A DNA stretch of 64,000 bases from Streptomyces griseomycini (GTDB lineage Bacteria; Actinomycetota; Actinomycetes; Streptomycetales; Streptomycetaceae). The notes under the pieces are model-generated. The model ran no database searches, was not told where the DNA came from, and was given only the letters and a program-made list of their open reading frames with translations. The translations under genes and the position numbers were made by a program. The stretch lies in the NCBI RefSeq assembly GCF_014203535.1, contig NZ_JACHJI010000005.1:186001-250000 (forward strand). Reading direction: 5' to 3'. Below are positions 16,475 to 24,893 of the stretch, one piece after another; within the stretch, counting starts at the first letter, position 1, and the number at the start of each line of letters is the position of its first letter.

Positions 16475-17034
16475 GTGCCCGCTCCGGCCGGCCGCCGATC
16501 CGCGTCCGGCGAGGAAGCCCGTGGACCACCCGCTGCACCCCGACCGCACCCTCGACGAGCCGGACCCGCCCCGCCGGCCGGCGCCGACCGCCGACGCCAC
16601 CCCCTGATCCGCGGGGTCCACGGGCCGCGGTGCGTGCCGCTGGACGAACTCCGTCCTGCGGGCCCGCGCGTTCTCGTCCCGCAGGGCGCGGCCCCGCCGT
16701 AGGTCCCGCCCCTCCGCGGTGCGCCCGCTGCTCGAGGAGCCGCTCCTGGACGCCTCCCACGGTCCGGGAGACCCGCTGTTCGCGTCCGTCGCGGCACCGG
16801 CGCGGGCCCGGGCCGTGCTCCCGGACCCGCGCCGAGCGGTTGTGCACCGTGACCGCGGCCCTGCCGGCCCGGCAGGCGAAGAAGTCCCCCGGGCCGTCGC
16901 CGCGGGCGTTTCCCGGGGTCGGAGCGGTACCACCGGTGAAATCCCCCGGAATGCGAACAGGCCTGCGACAGCAGGCCGTCGGGCGTAGGTTGTGGTCGAC
17001 CGGACCATTCCCCGACTGACGACGGACGGTACCC
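16475..17034. other. Intergenic region upstream of the DUF574 methyltransferase
   Basis: About 560 bases. I see no intact gene. Short coding-like islands exist on the plus strand around 16600-16790 (LDELRPAGPRVLVPQG, then LLDASHGPGDPLFASV), interrupted by stops and frame changes. They suggest another eroded gene whose family I cannot name. The promoter of the next gene should lie within the last 120 bases. Confidence 0.3.
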
Positions 17035-17847
17035 ATGACCGACCCTGCGCCGACGCACGGACCAACGCACCAGCAGATCGACACGTCGGTGCCGCACTCG
17101 GCCCGGATCTGGAACTACTGGCTGGGCGGGAAGGACAACTACCCCGTCGACGAGGAGGCCGGTGACGCGTACACGGCCGTCTTCCCCGGAATCGTCACCA
17201 TCGCCCGCAGCAGCCGTGCCTTCCTGCGCCGCACCATCACCTACCTGGTCGGCGAGGCGGGCATCCGGCAGTTCCTGGACATCGGGACCGGCCTGCCCAC
17301 GGCCGACAACACGCACGAGGTCGCCCAGCGCATCGCCCCCGAGTCCCGGATCGTCTACGTCGACAACGACCCGATGGTCCTCGCCCACGCCCGTGCCCTG
17401 CTCTACTCCACCCGGGAAGGTGCGACCGCCTACGTCGACGCCGACGTGCTGGACCCGGACCGCATCCTCACGGCCGCCGCCGAGACACTGGACCTCACCC
17501 GTCCCACCGCCCTCATCCTCAGCAACATCCTGGGCCATGTCGCCGACTACGACCAGGCGCGCTCCATCGTCACCCGCCTGATGGACGCACTGCCGTCCGG
17601 CAGCTACCTCGCCGTCAACGACGGTTCGCGGGGCATCGACCCGGTCTTCGAGCGGGCGCAGGACGCCTACAACGAGAGCGGCGCCGTCCCGTACCACCTG
17701 CGCACCGTCGACCAGATCACGGCGTTCTTCGACGGCCTGGAGCTCGTCGACCCCGGCGTCGTCCCGGTGCCCCTCTGGCGCCCGGACGACACCTCTCCCG
17801 CCCCGGAACCCATCGGTGAGCACGGCGGCCTCGCCCGCAAGCCCTGA
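17035..17847 (+). CDS. DUF574 S-adenosylmethionine-dependent methyltransferase family protein
   Basis: A 270-residue protein of the DUF574 group, which is expanded in Streptomyces. It begins with the family hallmark DTSVPHSARIWNYWLGGKDN, followed by PVDEEAGD. The Rossmann core shows FLDIGTGLPTADNTHEVAQR as motif I, then IVYVDNDPMVLAHARALL as motif II, and ALILSNILGHVADY. The C-terminal part includes RTVDQITAFFDGLELVDPGV. The fold is that of SAM methyltransferases; substrates are unknown for the family. It starts at ATG 17035 with GGACGG upstream, and is followed by another methyltransferase 127 bases downstream on the same strand. Confidence 0.92.
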   Translation: MTDPAPTHGPTHQQIDTSVPHSARIWNYWLGGKDNYPVDEEAGDAYTAVFPGIVTIARSSRAFLRRTITYLVGEAGIRQFLDIGTGLPTADNTHEVAQRIAPESRIVYVDNDPMVLAHARALLYSTREGATAYVDADVLDPDRILTAAAETLDLTRPTALILSNILGHVADYDQARSIVTRLMDALPSGSYLAVNDGSRGIDPVFERAQDAYNESGAVPYHLRTVDQITAFFDGLELVDPGVVPVPLWRPDDTSPAPEPIGEHGGLARKP

Positions 17848-17974
17848 CACCCCGCTCGTACGAGGGCGGGGCGGCCGGATCCGCCCCGCCCGCCCGCGTA
17901 CGACGGCACCGCGTCCTCGAGGCCTGCCGATTTTCGTTGGACAGCACCGGGTGCCGGCGGCGAGGGTGGACGGC

Positions 17975-18766
17975 ATGCAGCAGGAGGAGATCTGGGACGC
18001 CGAGGCCGCCCGGCGCTACGACACGCCCGGCACCGGCATGTTCGCGCCCGAGGTGCTGGAACCGACGGTGGACTGCCTCGCCCGGCTCGCGGGGGAGGGG
18101 GCGGCGCTCGAGTTCGCCGTCGGCACCGGCCGGGTGGCCGTCCCGCTCGCCGGCCGAGGAGTGCCCGTCACCGGTATCGAGCTGTCACGGCCGATGGTGG
18201 AGCGGCTGCGCACCAAGGCGGACGAGGCGACGATCCCCGTGGTCATCGGTGACATGGCGACGACCGCCGCCCCCGGGGAGTACACCCTGGTCTACCTCGT
18301 CTACAACACGATCTCCAACCTGCTCACCCAGGCCGAGCAGGTCGAGTGCTTCCGCAACGCGGCCCGCCACCTCGGACCCGGCGGCCGGTTCGTGGTCGAG
18401 CTCTGGGTACCCGAGCTGCGGAAGCTCCCACCGGGCCAGACGGCCACCGTCTGGCACTCCGACCCGGGCTACATCGGCCTGGACACCTATGACGTCCTGC
18501 GCCAGCACGTCGTGTCGCACCACTTCCACTTCGACGGGACCGAGCAGGCCCGGCTGTTCCGCAGCCCTCACCGCTACGTCTGGCCGGCCGAGCTCGACCT
18601 CATGGCCCAGCTGGCCGGATTCGAGCTGGAGACCAGGCACGCGGACTGGAACGGCGCCGCGTTCACCGCCGAGTCGCGCTCCCACGTCTCCGTCTACCGC
18701 ATCCCGCCCGCCCCGGTGGCGGCACCCGGGCAGGGAGTACCGCGGCGCCGGGGCGGTCAGTCCTGA
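17975..18766 (+). CDS. Class I SAM-dependent methyltransferase
   Basis: A 263-residue methyltransferase started at ATG 17975, which has GAGGG eight bases upstream. EIWDAEAARRYDTPG is the N-terminal cap. Motif I is LEFAVGTGRVAVPLAGRG, followed by VTGIELSRPMVERLR as the acidic motif II. VYLVYNTISNLLTQAEQVE covers motif IV and the following helix, and the C-terminal beta-hairpin includes FRSPHRYVWPAELDLMAQLA. Similar proteins act on small molecules, but nothing here fixes the substrate. The last 10 bases overlap the convergent hemerythrin gene, an unusually tight tail-to-tail arrangement. The C-terminal 15 residues are a Pro/Gly/Arg tail. Confidence 0.88.
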   Translation: MQQEEIWDAEAARRYDTPGTGMFAPEVLEPTVDCLARLAGEGAALEFAVGTGRVAVPLAGRGVPVTGIELSRPMVERLRTKADEATIPVVIGDMATTAAPGEYTLVYLVYNTISNLLTQAEQVECFRNAARHLGPGGRFVVELWVPELRKLPPGQTATVWHSDPGYIGLDTYDVLRQHVVSHHFHFDGTEQARLFRSPHRYVWPAELDLMAQLAGFELETRHADWNGAAFTAESRSHVSVYRIPPAPVAAPGQGVPRRRGGQS

Positions 18767-19320
18767 CGGCCGCGGCCGGTGAACATGTCGCGCAGGCGGT
18801 CGACCATGCCCGCGCCGGGGGCCATGAGTCTGTTCGCGGGCGGGGTGTCGGGAGCGGCCGGGTGGGGCCGGGTCGGGGCGGTCCTCTTCGCCGAGCGGAC
18901 CTTGTCCCCGAGGTCGTCCAGCAGCCCGGCGGGGCTCGCGTCGGCCAGCAGGGGGAAGAGCCGGTCCTCCTCGTCCCGCACGTGCGCGGTGACCGACTGC
19001 TTCAACTGCGCGACGAGGGCGTCGAACCGGCCGTCGCCCGGGGTGCAGCTCTCCAGCTCCTTGAGCATCCGCTCGACCTCGGCGTGGTCGGCGATCTCCT
19101 TGTCGGCCAGGTCGTCGCCGTCGTCGACGTACCGGCGCACCGCCGGGTACAGGTGCGCCTCCTCGGCGACGGAGTGCCTCACGAGTTCGATGGTGAGCTG
19201 ATCGGCGATCTCCCGCTGCCGGTCGTCGCCGGAGGGGAGCGCCTGGATCTTCTCGAAGAGCGCGTCGACCTCGCGGTGGTCGGTGGTCAGTTCCTCGATC
19301 ACGTTTCCGCCGTGTCCCAT
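18757..19320 (-). CDS. Hemerythrin domain-containing protein
   Basis: A 187-residue hemerythrin-type four-helix protein. The iron ligands are visible as DHREVD (first His), HSVAEEAHLYP (HxxxE), DHAEVERML and AHVRDEEDRLFPLL (HxxxE plus the terminal acid). The ATG at 19320 was chosen because the helical bundle begins directly after it (VIEELTTDHREVDALFEKI) and GGAAGACG lies upstream. The C-terminal 60 residues after the bundle are Pro/Ala/Thr-rich, then a short amphipathic end (MVDRLRDMFTG). Such proteins bind O2 or respond to nitric oxide or redox stress through a diiron site. Convergent with the methyltransferase gene. Confidence 0.92.
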   Translation of the reverse strand: MGHGGNVIEELTTDHREVDALFEKIQALPSGDDRQREIADQLTIELVRHSVAEEAHLYPAVRRYVDDGDDLADKEIADHAEVERMLKELESCTPGDGRFDALVAQLKQSVTAHVRDEEDRLFPLLADASPAGLLDDLGDKVRSAKRTAPTRPHPAAPDTPPANRLMAPGAGMVDRLRDMFTGRGRQD

Positions 19321-19943
19321 CACGTCTTCCGTTCTCCTCGAGCCTGGACGGCTGTGCCGCAGCGGATCTTCCGGGTGTGCGTGGCGCCCAGCGCGATGCC
19401 GTCTCCCACCCGTCCCGCTGGTGCGGCAGGGAGTCGCTGTTCGGAGGCGCTGCGCACCACTACAGCAGCGCCGCGCGCCGTGTGCATCGTCGGCAGGGCC
19501 CGTTTGAGTTGCGCACGTGCGCCGGCCGGTGCGGGGAAACGGGGCGGGACGTGACCCCGCGGACCGGGCACGGACACCGCAGCCGACGGCCGGGCGAATC
19601 CCCCGCCGAGCGTCACGCCCCGTTCCCCCCGAGCTGACAGCACGGTCGTCGCCGGGGCACGGCGGGCACGGCCGGGGGAGGGACGCCCGGCCGCAGGGAA
19701 CGGGCGGCTTGCTCGCCCCCGTCGGCCGGAGCCGGACCGCGGCGGGTGCCGAGGACCAGCGCGGCGAACGCGAGCGCCACGGGGGCGAGCCCGCGGCGGC
19801 GCCCGTCACGACGGGACGCGGGCGGGCCGGAAGCGGATCCGCCGCGTGGCGCGGCCGCCCCGCCAGGACGACGGGACCGACGGGCGGTTGTCAGTGGCGG
19901 GTGTCACGCTGGGGTCGGAGCGGACCTGTGAAAGGACATCGCG
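19321..19943. other. Intergenic region with no clear gene
   Basis: About 620 bases. None of the frames gives a family pattern. The last 60 bases contain the promoter region of the following VOC gene (a TTGTCA element at about 19888 in a run of modest GC). The remainder is very GC-rich with Arg/Pro/Gly frames on both strands. Confidence 0.35.
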
Positions 19944-20741
19944 ATGATCACCACTGACTTCGCCCCCGGTTCCCCCTGCTGGCTCGACCTGGGCGCCCCC
20001 GACGTCCGGGCCGCCGCGGCCTTCTACGGCGCGGTGCTGGGCTGGGACTACGAACCCATGGGGGAGGGGGAGGACGTGGAAGGCGGGATGTTCCGCAAGG
20101 ACGGGAAGATCGTCGCCGGACTCGGCAAGCTCACGGAGGAAGGAGCGCGTTCGGCCTGGATGATCTACTACAGCGTCACCGACGCGGATGCCACGACCCG
20201 GGCCGTCGAGCGCGCGGGCGGCACCGTGCGCGTACCGCCGACGGACCTCGAGGAGTGGGGCCGGATGGCACAGTACAGCGACCCGCTGGGAGGCCAGTTC
20301 GCCGTCTGGCAGCCAGGGGACACCAAGGGGGTCGACCTGGTGGACGAGCCGGGCTCGCTGTCCTGGACCGAGCTGTACACGAGCGACGCGGCGGCCGCCA
20401 AGGAGTTCTACGGCGGTGTCCTCGGCTGGCGGTTCAGCGACACGGAGCTGCCGGGAGGCGGTGGCACGTACTCCCTCATCACCCCCGCGGAGCTGCCCGA
20501 GGAGCGGATGCACGGCGGCCTCATGGAGGTCCGCGAGGAGGACCTCGCCCTCGCGAACGGGCGGCCGTACTGGCACCCGGTCTTCGCCGTCGCCGACTGC
20601 GACGCCGCGGTCGCCGAGGTCACCGGGAACGGCGGGCGGGTGCAGATGGGCCCGGAGGACGCGGAGGGCGTCGGCCGGCTGGCCGTCTGCCTCGATCCGT
20701 CCGGCGCGGATTTCGTGGTGCTCACCCCGGCCCGGAGCTGA
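19944..20741 (+). CDS. Two-domain VOC (glyoxalase/bleomycin resistance) family protein
   Basis: A 265-residue protein made of two vicinal-oxygen-chelate modules. Module one (residues 8-125) has PCWLDLGAPDVRAAAAFYGA and VLGWDYEP, and ends YSDPLGGQFAVWQPG. Module two (about 135-262) has SWTELYTSDAAAAKEFYGGV with LGWRF, and ends CLDPSGADFVVLTP. Metal-binding positions expected at the module starts are not conserved as His or Glu in module one, as is usual in the actinobacterial hydroxylase-like subgroup, so a binding or resistance role is as likely as catalysis. GAAAGGA lies eight bases before the ATG. No operon partners are evident: the next feature is a broken SMI1 gene. Confidence 0.9.
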   Translation: MITTDFAPGSPCWLDLGAPDVRAAAAFYGAVLGWDYEPMGEGEDVEGGMFRKDGKIVAGLGKLTEEGARSAWMIYYSVTDADATTRAVERAGGTVRVPPTDLEEWGRMAQYSDPLGGQFAVWQPGDTKGVDLVDEPGSLSWTELYTSDAAAAKEFYGGVLGWRFSDTELPGGGGTYSLITPAELPEERMHGGLMEVREEDLALANGRPYWHPVFAVADCDAAVAEVTGNGGRVQMGPEDAEGVGRLAVCLDPSGADFVVLTPARS

Positions 20742-20840
20742 ACCCGGCACGTCACTCCGGTGCAGGGCGGCCTCGAGGGGGCGGACGCGGTCGGTCCGCC
20801 CTGCCGGGGTCCGAGCAGCCCGGTGACCGGGGCCTCGCGC

Positions 20841-20877
20841 CGTCCGCGGCAGACCCGTCCGCGGCAGACCCGTCCGG
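20841..20877. repeat. 15-bp direct tandem repeat
   Basis: The unit CGTCCGCGGCAGACC occurs twice head to tail (20841-20855, 20856-20870) and begins a third time (CGTCCG). It lies in noncoding sequence between the VOC gene and the SMI1 pseudogene. A simple slippage product is the likely explanation. Confidence 0.85.
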
Positions 20878-20981
20878 GGACCGTCTTGCCCCGCCGGTCC
20901 CGCCGGGCGGACCGCCTCGAAGACCTCCGTGCCGCGCTCGTACGCGCGTGCCCGCACCCCACGGAGTGCGGGAGGACGACG

Positions 20982-21532
20982 ATGACCGTCACCGCACAGG
21001 ACGCGACCGAGGCGCTCGGGAGCCGGAGCGGTGCCTGCCGGACCTGTTCACGGTCGAGCCCGGTGCCACGGACGCCGAGCTCACCGAGGCGGAGCCCGCG
21101 CTGCCCGATGACGTACGCACCCTGCTGCGCGGCGTGACCGCCGTCCGGACAGGCGGGGACGGCCACCTTCACCTCGATCCCCGGCTCGCCCGAGTCGAAC
21201 GCCGGTGGATGCGGGGGCCGGGCGAGGGGACCCGGGGGATCCCCTCCCTCGTGGCCGGTGACCACTCCTTCGTCGACGTGCACCCCGGAACCGGTGCGTG
21301 GGGCGCGGTGTTCTCCCGGGCCGCGGACTCCTTCGCGGGACGGGAGGGCGGAGGTCTCCGCTACCCCCTCGTCGACCTGCGCGCGCCGGAGCCGCCCCCG
21401 CCGATGGAGCCGGGGCCGACGGGCGGAAAATCCGAGGAGTCCGTGGGGCTCGGCCCGCAGCGGCGGTTCACCGTGGCCGTGCCCGACGGAGTCCGAGGGG
21501 CACGCCCCCGACGGGAGCGTGCGGTTCCTTGA
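20982..21532 (+). pseudogene. Frameshifted SMI1/KNR4 family protein
   Basis: A strong ribosome site (GGGAGGACGACG) precedes ATG 20982, and the first codons read MTVTAQDATEALG. The frame then fails. The continuing homology is in another frame, beginning about 21030: LPDLFTVEPGATDAELTEAE, then PALPDDVRTLLRGVTAV, HLDPRLARVERRWMRGPGEG and GIPSLVAGDHSFVDVHPGTG, all typical of SMI1/KNR4 (SUKH) proteins. Near 21480 it slips again: the expected ending DGSVRFLEAC is in a third frame. Two frameshifts make a functional product unlikely. SUKH proteins are often immunity proteins of toxin systems, but no toxin gene is visible nearby. Confidence 0.7.
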
Positions 21533-21553
21533 AGCGTGCCGCCGGTCCGGCGG

Positions 21554-22087
21554 TCAGCTGACGTGGGCGGCGATGGTGCGCGCGCACAGCAGGGACTCGG
21601 TGTGCGTCGTGTCCACCTCCAGGTCGTAGAGCACCCCCTCGTGAACCACGTCCGCCTGCGACGCCGCCATCCCCGGGACGCGGTCTCCGCGCGCGATCTC
21701 GCGGCCCGCGGCGACCGTGCTCTCGCACCTGACGCCGACCCACAACACGGCCAGCCTGCCCAGCGCCTTCTGCCACCGCTGCTGGGACGCCGCCCCGCCC
21801 AGGAAGACGTCGTCGACGATGATCCTGGCGCCCGCACGGGCCATCGCCACGATGCCCTCCGTCCAGGCCGCCTCCAGCGTCCGGAAGTCCGCCCCGACGT
21901 TCACCCCTCCGTCCGCGGCGAACGTGATCCCCTCGTCCGACGCCTGCATTCTCGCGGGCAGGGAGTCGACGAACGAGTCGCACCCGAACGCCAGCCACGG
22001 ATCCGGCAGTACGGCCTGCAGACACCGTACGATCCCGGACTTCCCCGAGCTGGAACCACCGTTGAGGATGATCATCTGAGTCGTCAC
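21554..22087 (-). CDS. CPT-like (chloramphenicol phosphotransferase family) P-loop kinase
   Basis: A 177-residue P-loop kinase. The Walker A motif is ILNGGSSSGKSGIVRCLQAV near the N-terminus. It is followed by PWLAFGCDSFVDSLPARM, then a GARIIVDDVFLGGAASQQRW Walker B-like segment and an RGDRVPGMAASQADVVHEGV lid with VLYDLEVDTTHTE. This is the chloramphenicol 3-O-phosphotransferase family; most Streptomyces members probably phosphorylate other small molecules, so resistance should not be assumed. The GTG at 22087 is preceded only by TACTGT six bases upstream, which suggests a leaderless transcript with that sequence as the -10 box; an internal ATG four codons later is the alternative start. Confidence 0.85.
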   Translation of the reverse strand: MTTQMIILNGGSSSGKSGIVRCLQAVLPDPWLAFGCDSFVDSLPARMQASDEGITFAADGGVNVGADFRTLEAAWTEGIVAMARAGARIIVDDVFLGGAASQQRWQKALGRLAVLWVGVRCESTVAAGREIARGDRVPGMAASQADVVHEGVLYDLEVDTTHTESLLCARTIAAHVS

Positions 22088-22189
22088 CGTGCCACAGTAG
22101 GGCGTGTCCCACCCGGCACGAAACGGATTTCGGCGGAGCGGCGACGGCGGACGGTTCGGCGCGCACATCGAAGGCCGGAGCCTCGTCCC

Positions 22190-22421
22190 GGAAGACAGGA
22201 CGGTGTGATGCTCGATGTCACACGGTCTCTCCCGCACTGCTCTCCGTCGACGGCTGAGGGCCGTGTGCGAGCCGGTGGTCGTGACGGACCACGAGACCGG
22301 TCCGCCCGTCGACGGAACGGGTGTGCAGGGCGGTGCGCGGACGGCGGGCCAGCACGGTGAGCAGGCTGCGGGCGGCCCGGGCACTGCCGTGCACCGGCTC
22401 GACCAGAGCCCGGACCTTGCC
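22190..22421 (-). pseudogene. Possible remnant of an ECF sigma factor C-terminal (SnoaL-like) domain
   Basis: On the minus strand one frame reads GKVRALVEPVHGSARAARSL, then LTVLARRPRTALHTRSVDGR and TGLVVRHDHRLAHG. This resembles the SnoaL-like tail of SigJ-type ECF sigma factors (family pattern: PVHG..RVARFL, then VNGRTGLVVR.DGR). After HRL the match continues in another frame as AVDGEQCGRDRVTSSITP, where VDGEQVRDIWV.LNPDKL would be expected. So at least one frameshift is inferred. The sigma-70 regions 2 and 4 that should lie upstream (towards 23100) are not recognisable. The assignment rests on a short match and is tentative. Confidence 0.4.
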
Positions 22422-23131
22422 CTGCGCCCGGAGACCGTGGGAAGCGGCACACCTCCCCTGACCCGGTGGGACACACCGTGTCACTTCTTGTGTCCGGCCT
22501 TCCCGGCTCGGCTCGGGGCACCGCGAGCACGCCAGGCCCGGGCGTTGCGGCTGATCCCGGCGCAGCAGGGCGAGTGGACGGGTGCGTTGCCGCCGCCCGC
22601 CTTCGCCTCGGCGGACGGCAAGACGCGCCACTCGGTGCCGACGCGGGCGAGGACCGGATGGACGTCAGCGGGCTGCGGCAGGTCGGCCACGACATGCGGG
22701 GCGGCTCCCGGCCGGTCCTGATGACCTTCGACGACAAGGACGCCCGCAGGCTCGCGGAACCGGCCGCGCGGGCGGCGGGACGGCAGCCGCCCCGCGACCA
22801 GGACGCCCTCCCGCTCGGTGACCGGCTGCTCAGCGCCCCGCGGTCGCCGAGGGCGGGAACCACAGCGGACGGGGCCGGCCCGGCCGGACGGACCCCGGCG
22901 CCGTGCCCCACCCGCGGAACGCGAGTGGACGGGCGTCCACCGGAGCAGAATGCAGTGGTGCGTGAGACGGCGTCAGGAACGTGGTGGCCGACTCCGGGAC
23001 GTCGTGACGTCGGGGCGCGGGAGGAACCGGGGACGGGTGCGGACCCGGACGCCGCGTCAGGTGACGGAGGGTCACTCACGGTCCGCCTCCCGCCCGGTGA
23101 CGGTCCCACCCCTACTCGACCTGGAGAAGGC
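22422..23131. other. Intergenic region with no intact gene
   Basis: About 700 bases between the sigma-like remnant and the EEP hydrolase gene. Frames on both strands are interrupted or lack any family pattern. The minus-strand part may be the unrecognisable front of the remnant at 22190-22421. The promoter of the EEP gene should be near 23000-23110. Confidence 0.3.
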
Positions 23132-24010
23132 ATGAAGCCCAGATCCCGACCTGCTCTCCGCGGCGGCCGTGTCACCGCCGCGCTCGCGGCCGTCCTGCTG
23201 GCGACGTCGGCACCGGCGGCAGCCGCGGATGCCGACGCCCCCGGTGCCCATGCCCCGGCGGTGCCGCTGCGGGTGGCGACCTACAACATTCACGCCGGGG
23301 CCGGCGAGGACCAGGTCTTCGACCTCGACCGCACCGCGGAGGCCATACGTGGTCTGCGCGCCGACGTGGTCGGCCTCCAGGAGGTCGACGTGCACTGGGG
23401 CGCCCGCAGCGACTTCGTCGACGAGGCCCGCGCGCTGGCCGAGAAGCTGGACATGCGGGTGTTCTTCGCACCGATCTACGACATGGACCCGGCCACCCAG
23501 GGCGGGGAGCGGCGGCAGTTCGGCGTCGCCGTGCTGAGCCGCTATCCGTTGCTCTACGCCGAGAACCACGAGATCACCCGGCTCTCCACCCAGACGCCCG
23601 ACCCGGTGCCGGCCCCGGCGCCCGGCTTCGCCGAGGTGGTGGTCAACGTGAGGGGCTCGCACGTGCACGTCTACACCACGCACCTGGACTACCGGGCCGA
23701 CCCGTCGGTCCGCGCGGCCCAGGTGGCGGACATGCTCGATGTGCTCGCCGCCGATCGCGGACCGAAGGTCCTGGTCGGCGACTTCAACGCCGAGGCGGCG
23801 GCTCCCGAGTTGGCACCGCTGTGGCGGCACCTGCGGGACGCCGCCCCCAGGAGCGGCGGGACGTACCCGGCGATCGACCCGGTCAAGCGCATCGACCTGG
23901 TCACCGTCTCGCCGGACATCACGGTGGCCGGGGCCCGGACGGTGGCGAGCGCGGCCTCGGACCACCGTCCCGTGGTCACGGACCTGAAGCTCCACCGGCG
24001 CGGCCGCTGA
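23132..24010 (+). CDS. Secreted endonuclease/exonuclease/phosphatase (EEP) family hydrolase
   Basis: A 292-residue EEP-superfamily protein with a signal peptide: basic start MKPRSRPALRGGR, hydrophobic core VTAALAAVLLATSAPAAAA, with cleavage probably after AAA near residue 32. The catalytic pattern is clear: RVATYNIHAG (Asn), VVGLQEVD (metal-binding Glu), VHVYTTHLDYR (His), VLVGDFNAE (Asp and Asn), RIDLVTVSP and ASDHRPVV (final Asp-His pair). The family includes nucleases, sphingomyelinases and inositol phosphatases; the sequence shows a phosphodiester or phosphoester hydrolase but not which. The ATG is preceded by GGAGAAGG. Monocistronic in appearance. Confidence 0.9.
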   Translation: MKPRSRPALRGGRVTAALAAVLLATSAPAAAADADAPGAHAPAVPLRVATYNIHAGAGEDQVFDLDRTAEAIRGLRADVVGLQEVDVHWGARSDFVDEARALAEKLDMRVFFAPIYDMDPATQGGERRQFGVAVLSRYPLLYAENHEITRLSTQTPDPVPAPAPGFAEVVVNVRGSHVHVYTTHLDYRADPSVRAAQVADMLDVLAADRGPKVLVGDFNAEAAAPELAPLWRHLRDAAPRSGGTYPAIDPVKRIDLVTVSPDITVAGARTVASAASDHRPVVTDLKLHRRGR

Positions 24011-24049
24011 ACGAGGACGGCGGGAAGGCCGGCCGGTCGGGCGGGCGGA

Positions 24050-24382
24050 TCACTCCTGCTCGGAGACGCTCATCTCGCCCAGCAGCGACCAGTCGTCCTG
24101 CGGGATCGACGTGTTCACGATCCGGGGCGTCTCGGCCAGATGGGGCGGCAGGGTCCGCTGTGCGGTCCTGAAGTGCTCGGACTGCACGTGGGCCGCCCCC
24201 GCCTCGTCGTTGCGGAAGGCCTCGACCAGGACGTACTCCGTCGGGTCCTCGACACTGCGGGACCAGTCGAACCACAGGCAGCCCGGCTCACTGCGGGTGG
24301 CCGCGGTGAAGTCCGCGGTGATCTGCGGCCACTGGTCGGCGTACTCGGGACGGACACGGAACTTGGCGGTGATGAAGATCAT
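24050..24382 (-). CDS. Antibiotic biosynthesis monooxygenase (ABM) domain protein
   Basis: A 110-residue single-domain ABM protein, the usual length. It starts MIFITAKFRVRPEYADQW, has the SEPGCLWFDWSRSVEDP turn and the EYVLVEAFRNDEAGAAH strand-helix with VQSEHF, ending in a short NTSIPQDDW strand. These dimeric ferredoxin-like-fold proteins include cofactor-free quinol monooxygenases (YgiN type) and polyketide-tailoring oxygenases. No polyketide cluster is nearby, so a general quinol or stress role is more likely. It converges with the EEP gene. Confidence 0.85.
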   Translation of the reverse strand: MIFITAKFRVRPEYADQWPQITADFTAATRSEPGCLWFDWSRSVEDPTEYVLVEAFRNDEAGAAHVQSEHFRTAQRTLPPHLAETPRIVNTSIPQDDWSLLGEMSVSEQE

Positions 24383-24893
24383 CGGACTCCCTCATCGGTT
24401 CTCTGCACCGCCGGTCCGGGCCGGCTCCGGCTCGACGAATCCGGCGGAACACCGTCGTAGCCGCGAGTCGGGTCGGACACGGCAGGCTGCGATGATCGTA
24501 ACCGACGTGGGATCCACCGCGGCGGTTCCCTCCCGGCGGTGTCGAACCGGCGCACGGCCCCCGGCCCGGCGCCCGGCCCCGGTACGGCACGCAGGCGTAC
24601 GGGGGCGGTGACCGCGGATCCCGGCAGGCGTGGGGCCCGGCAACCGGGGACTGCCTCCCGCCGGAGCGTCGGGCCGGCCGGGACGAGGCGGCCTGCGGCG
24701 CCACCGCACCCGAAGGGCCGGGAACACGCCGGGCAGACCGTCGAGCCCGTCTTCCAGCCAGGGGAAACACCCGTGGGACCGCGACCGCGACCGCGCCGCG
24801 GCGAACGGCGTGTCCCGTGACGTGAAGGGCCTGCGGAAGGTGCGACACCGTGTCGGCCGAGGACGCGGCCCCCGTGTACGGGACCGGCGGGCA
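24383..24893. other. Intergenic region with no supportable gene
   Basis: About 510 bases between the ABM gene and the broken AhpD-like gene. An ATG at about 24492 opens a short plus-strand frame (MIVTDVGSTAAVPS) that soon becomes Arg/Pro-rich and shows no family match. I see no RNA structure or repeat of note. Confidence 0.3.

Noticed and set aside
13015..17019. Plus-strand frame of 1334 codons overlapping pyc
   Set aside because: It is the out-of-frame reading of pyc, very rich in Arg and Pro, and extends into a noncoding gap.
21554..22087. Chloramphenicol resistance by the CPT-like kinase
   Set aside because: The family match is to the fold; most members are not resistance enzymes and nothing nearby supports drug production or resistance.
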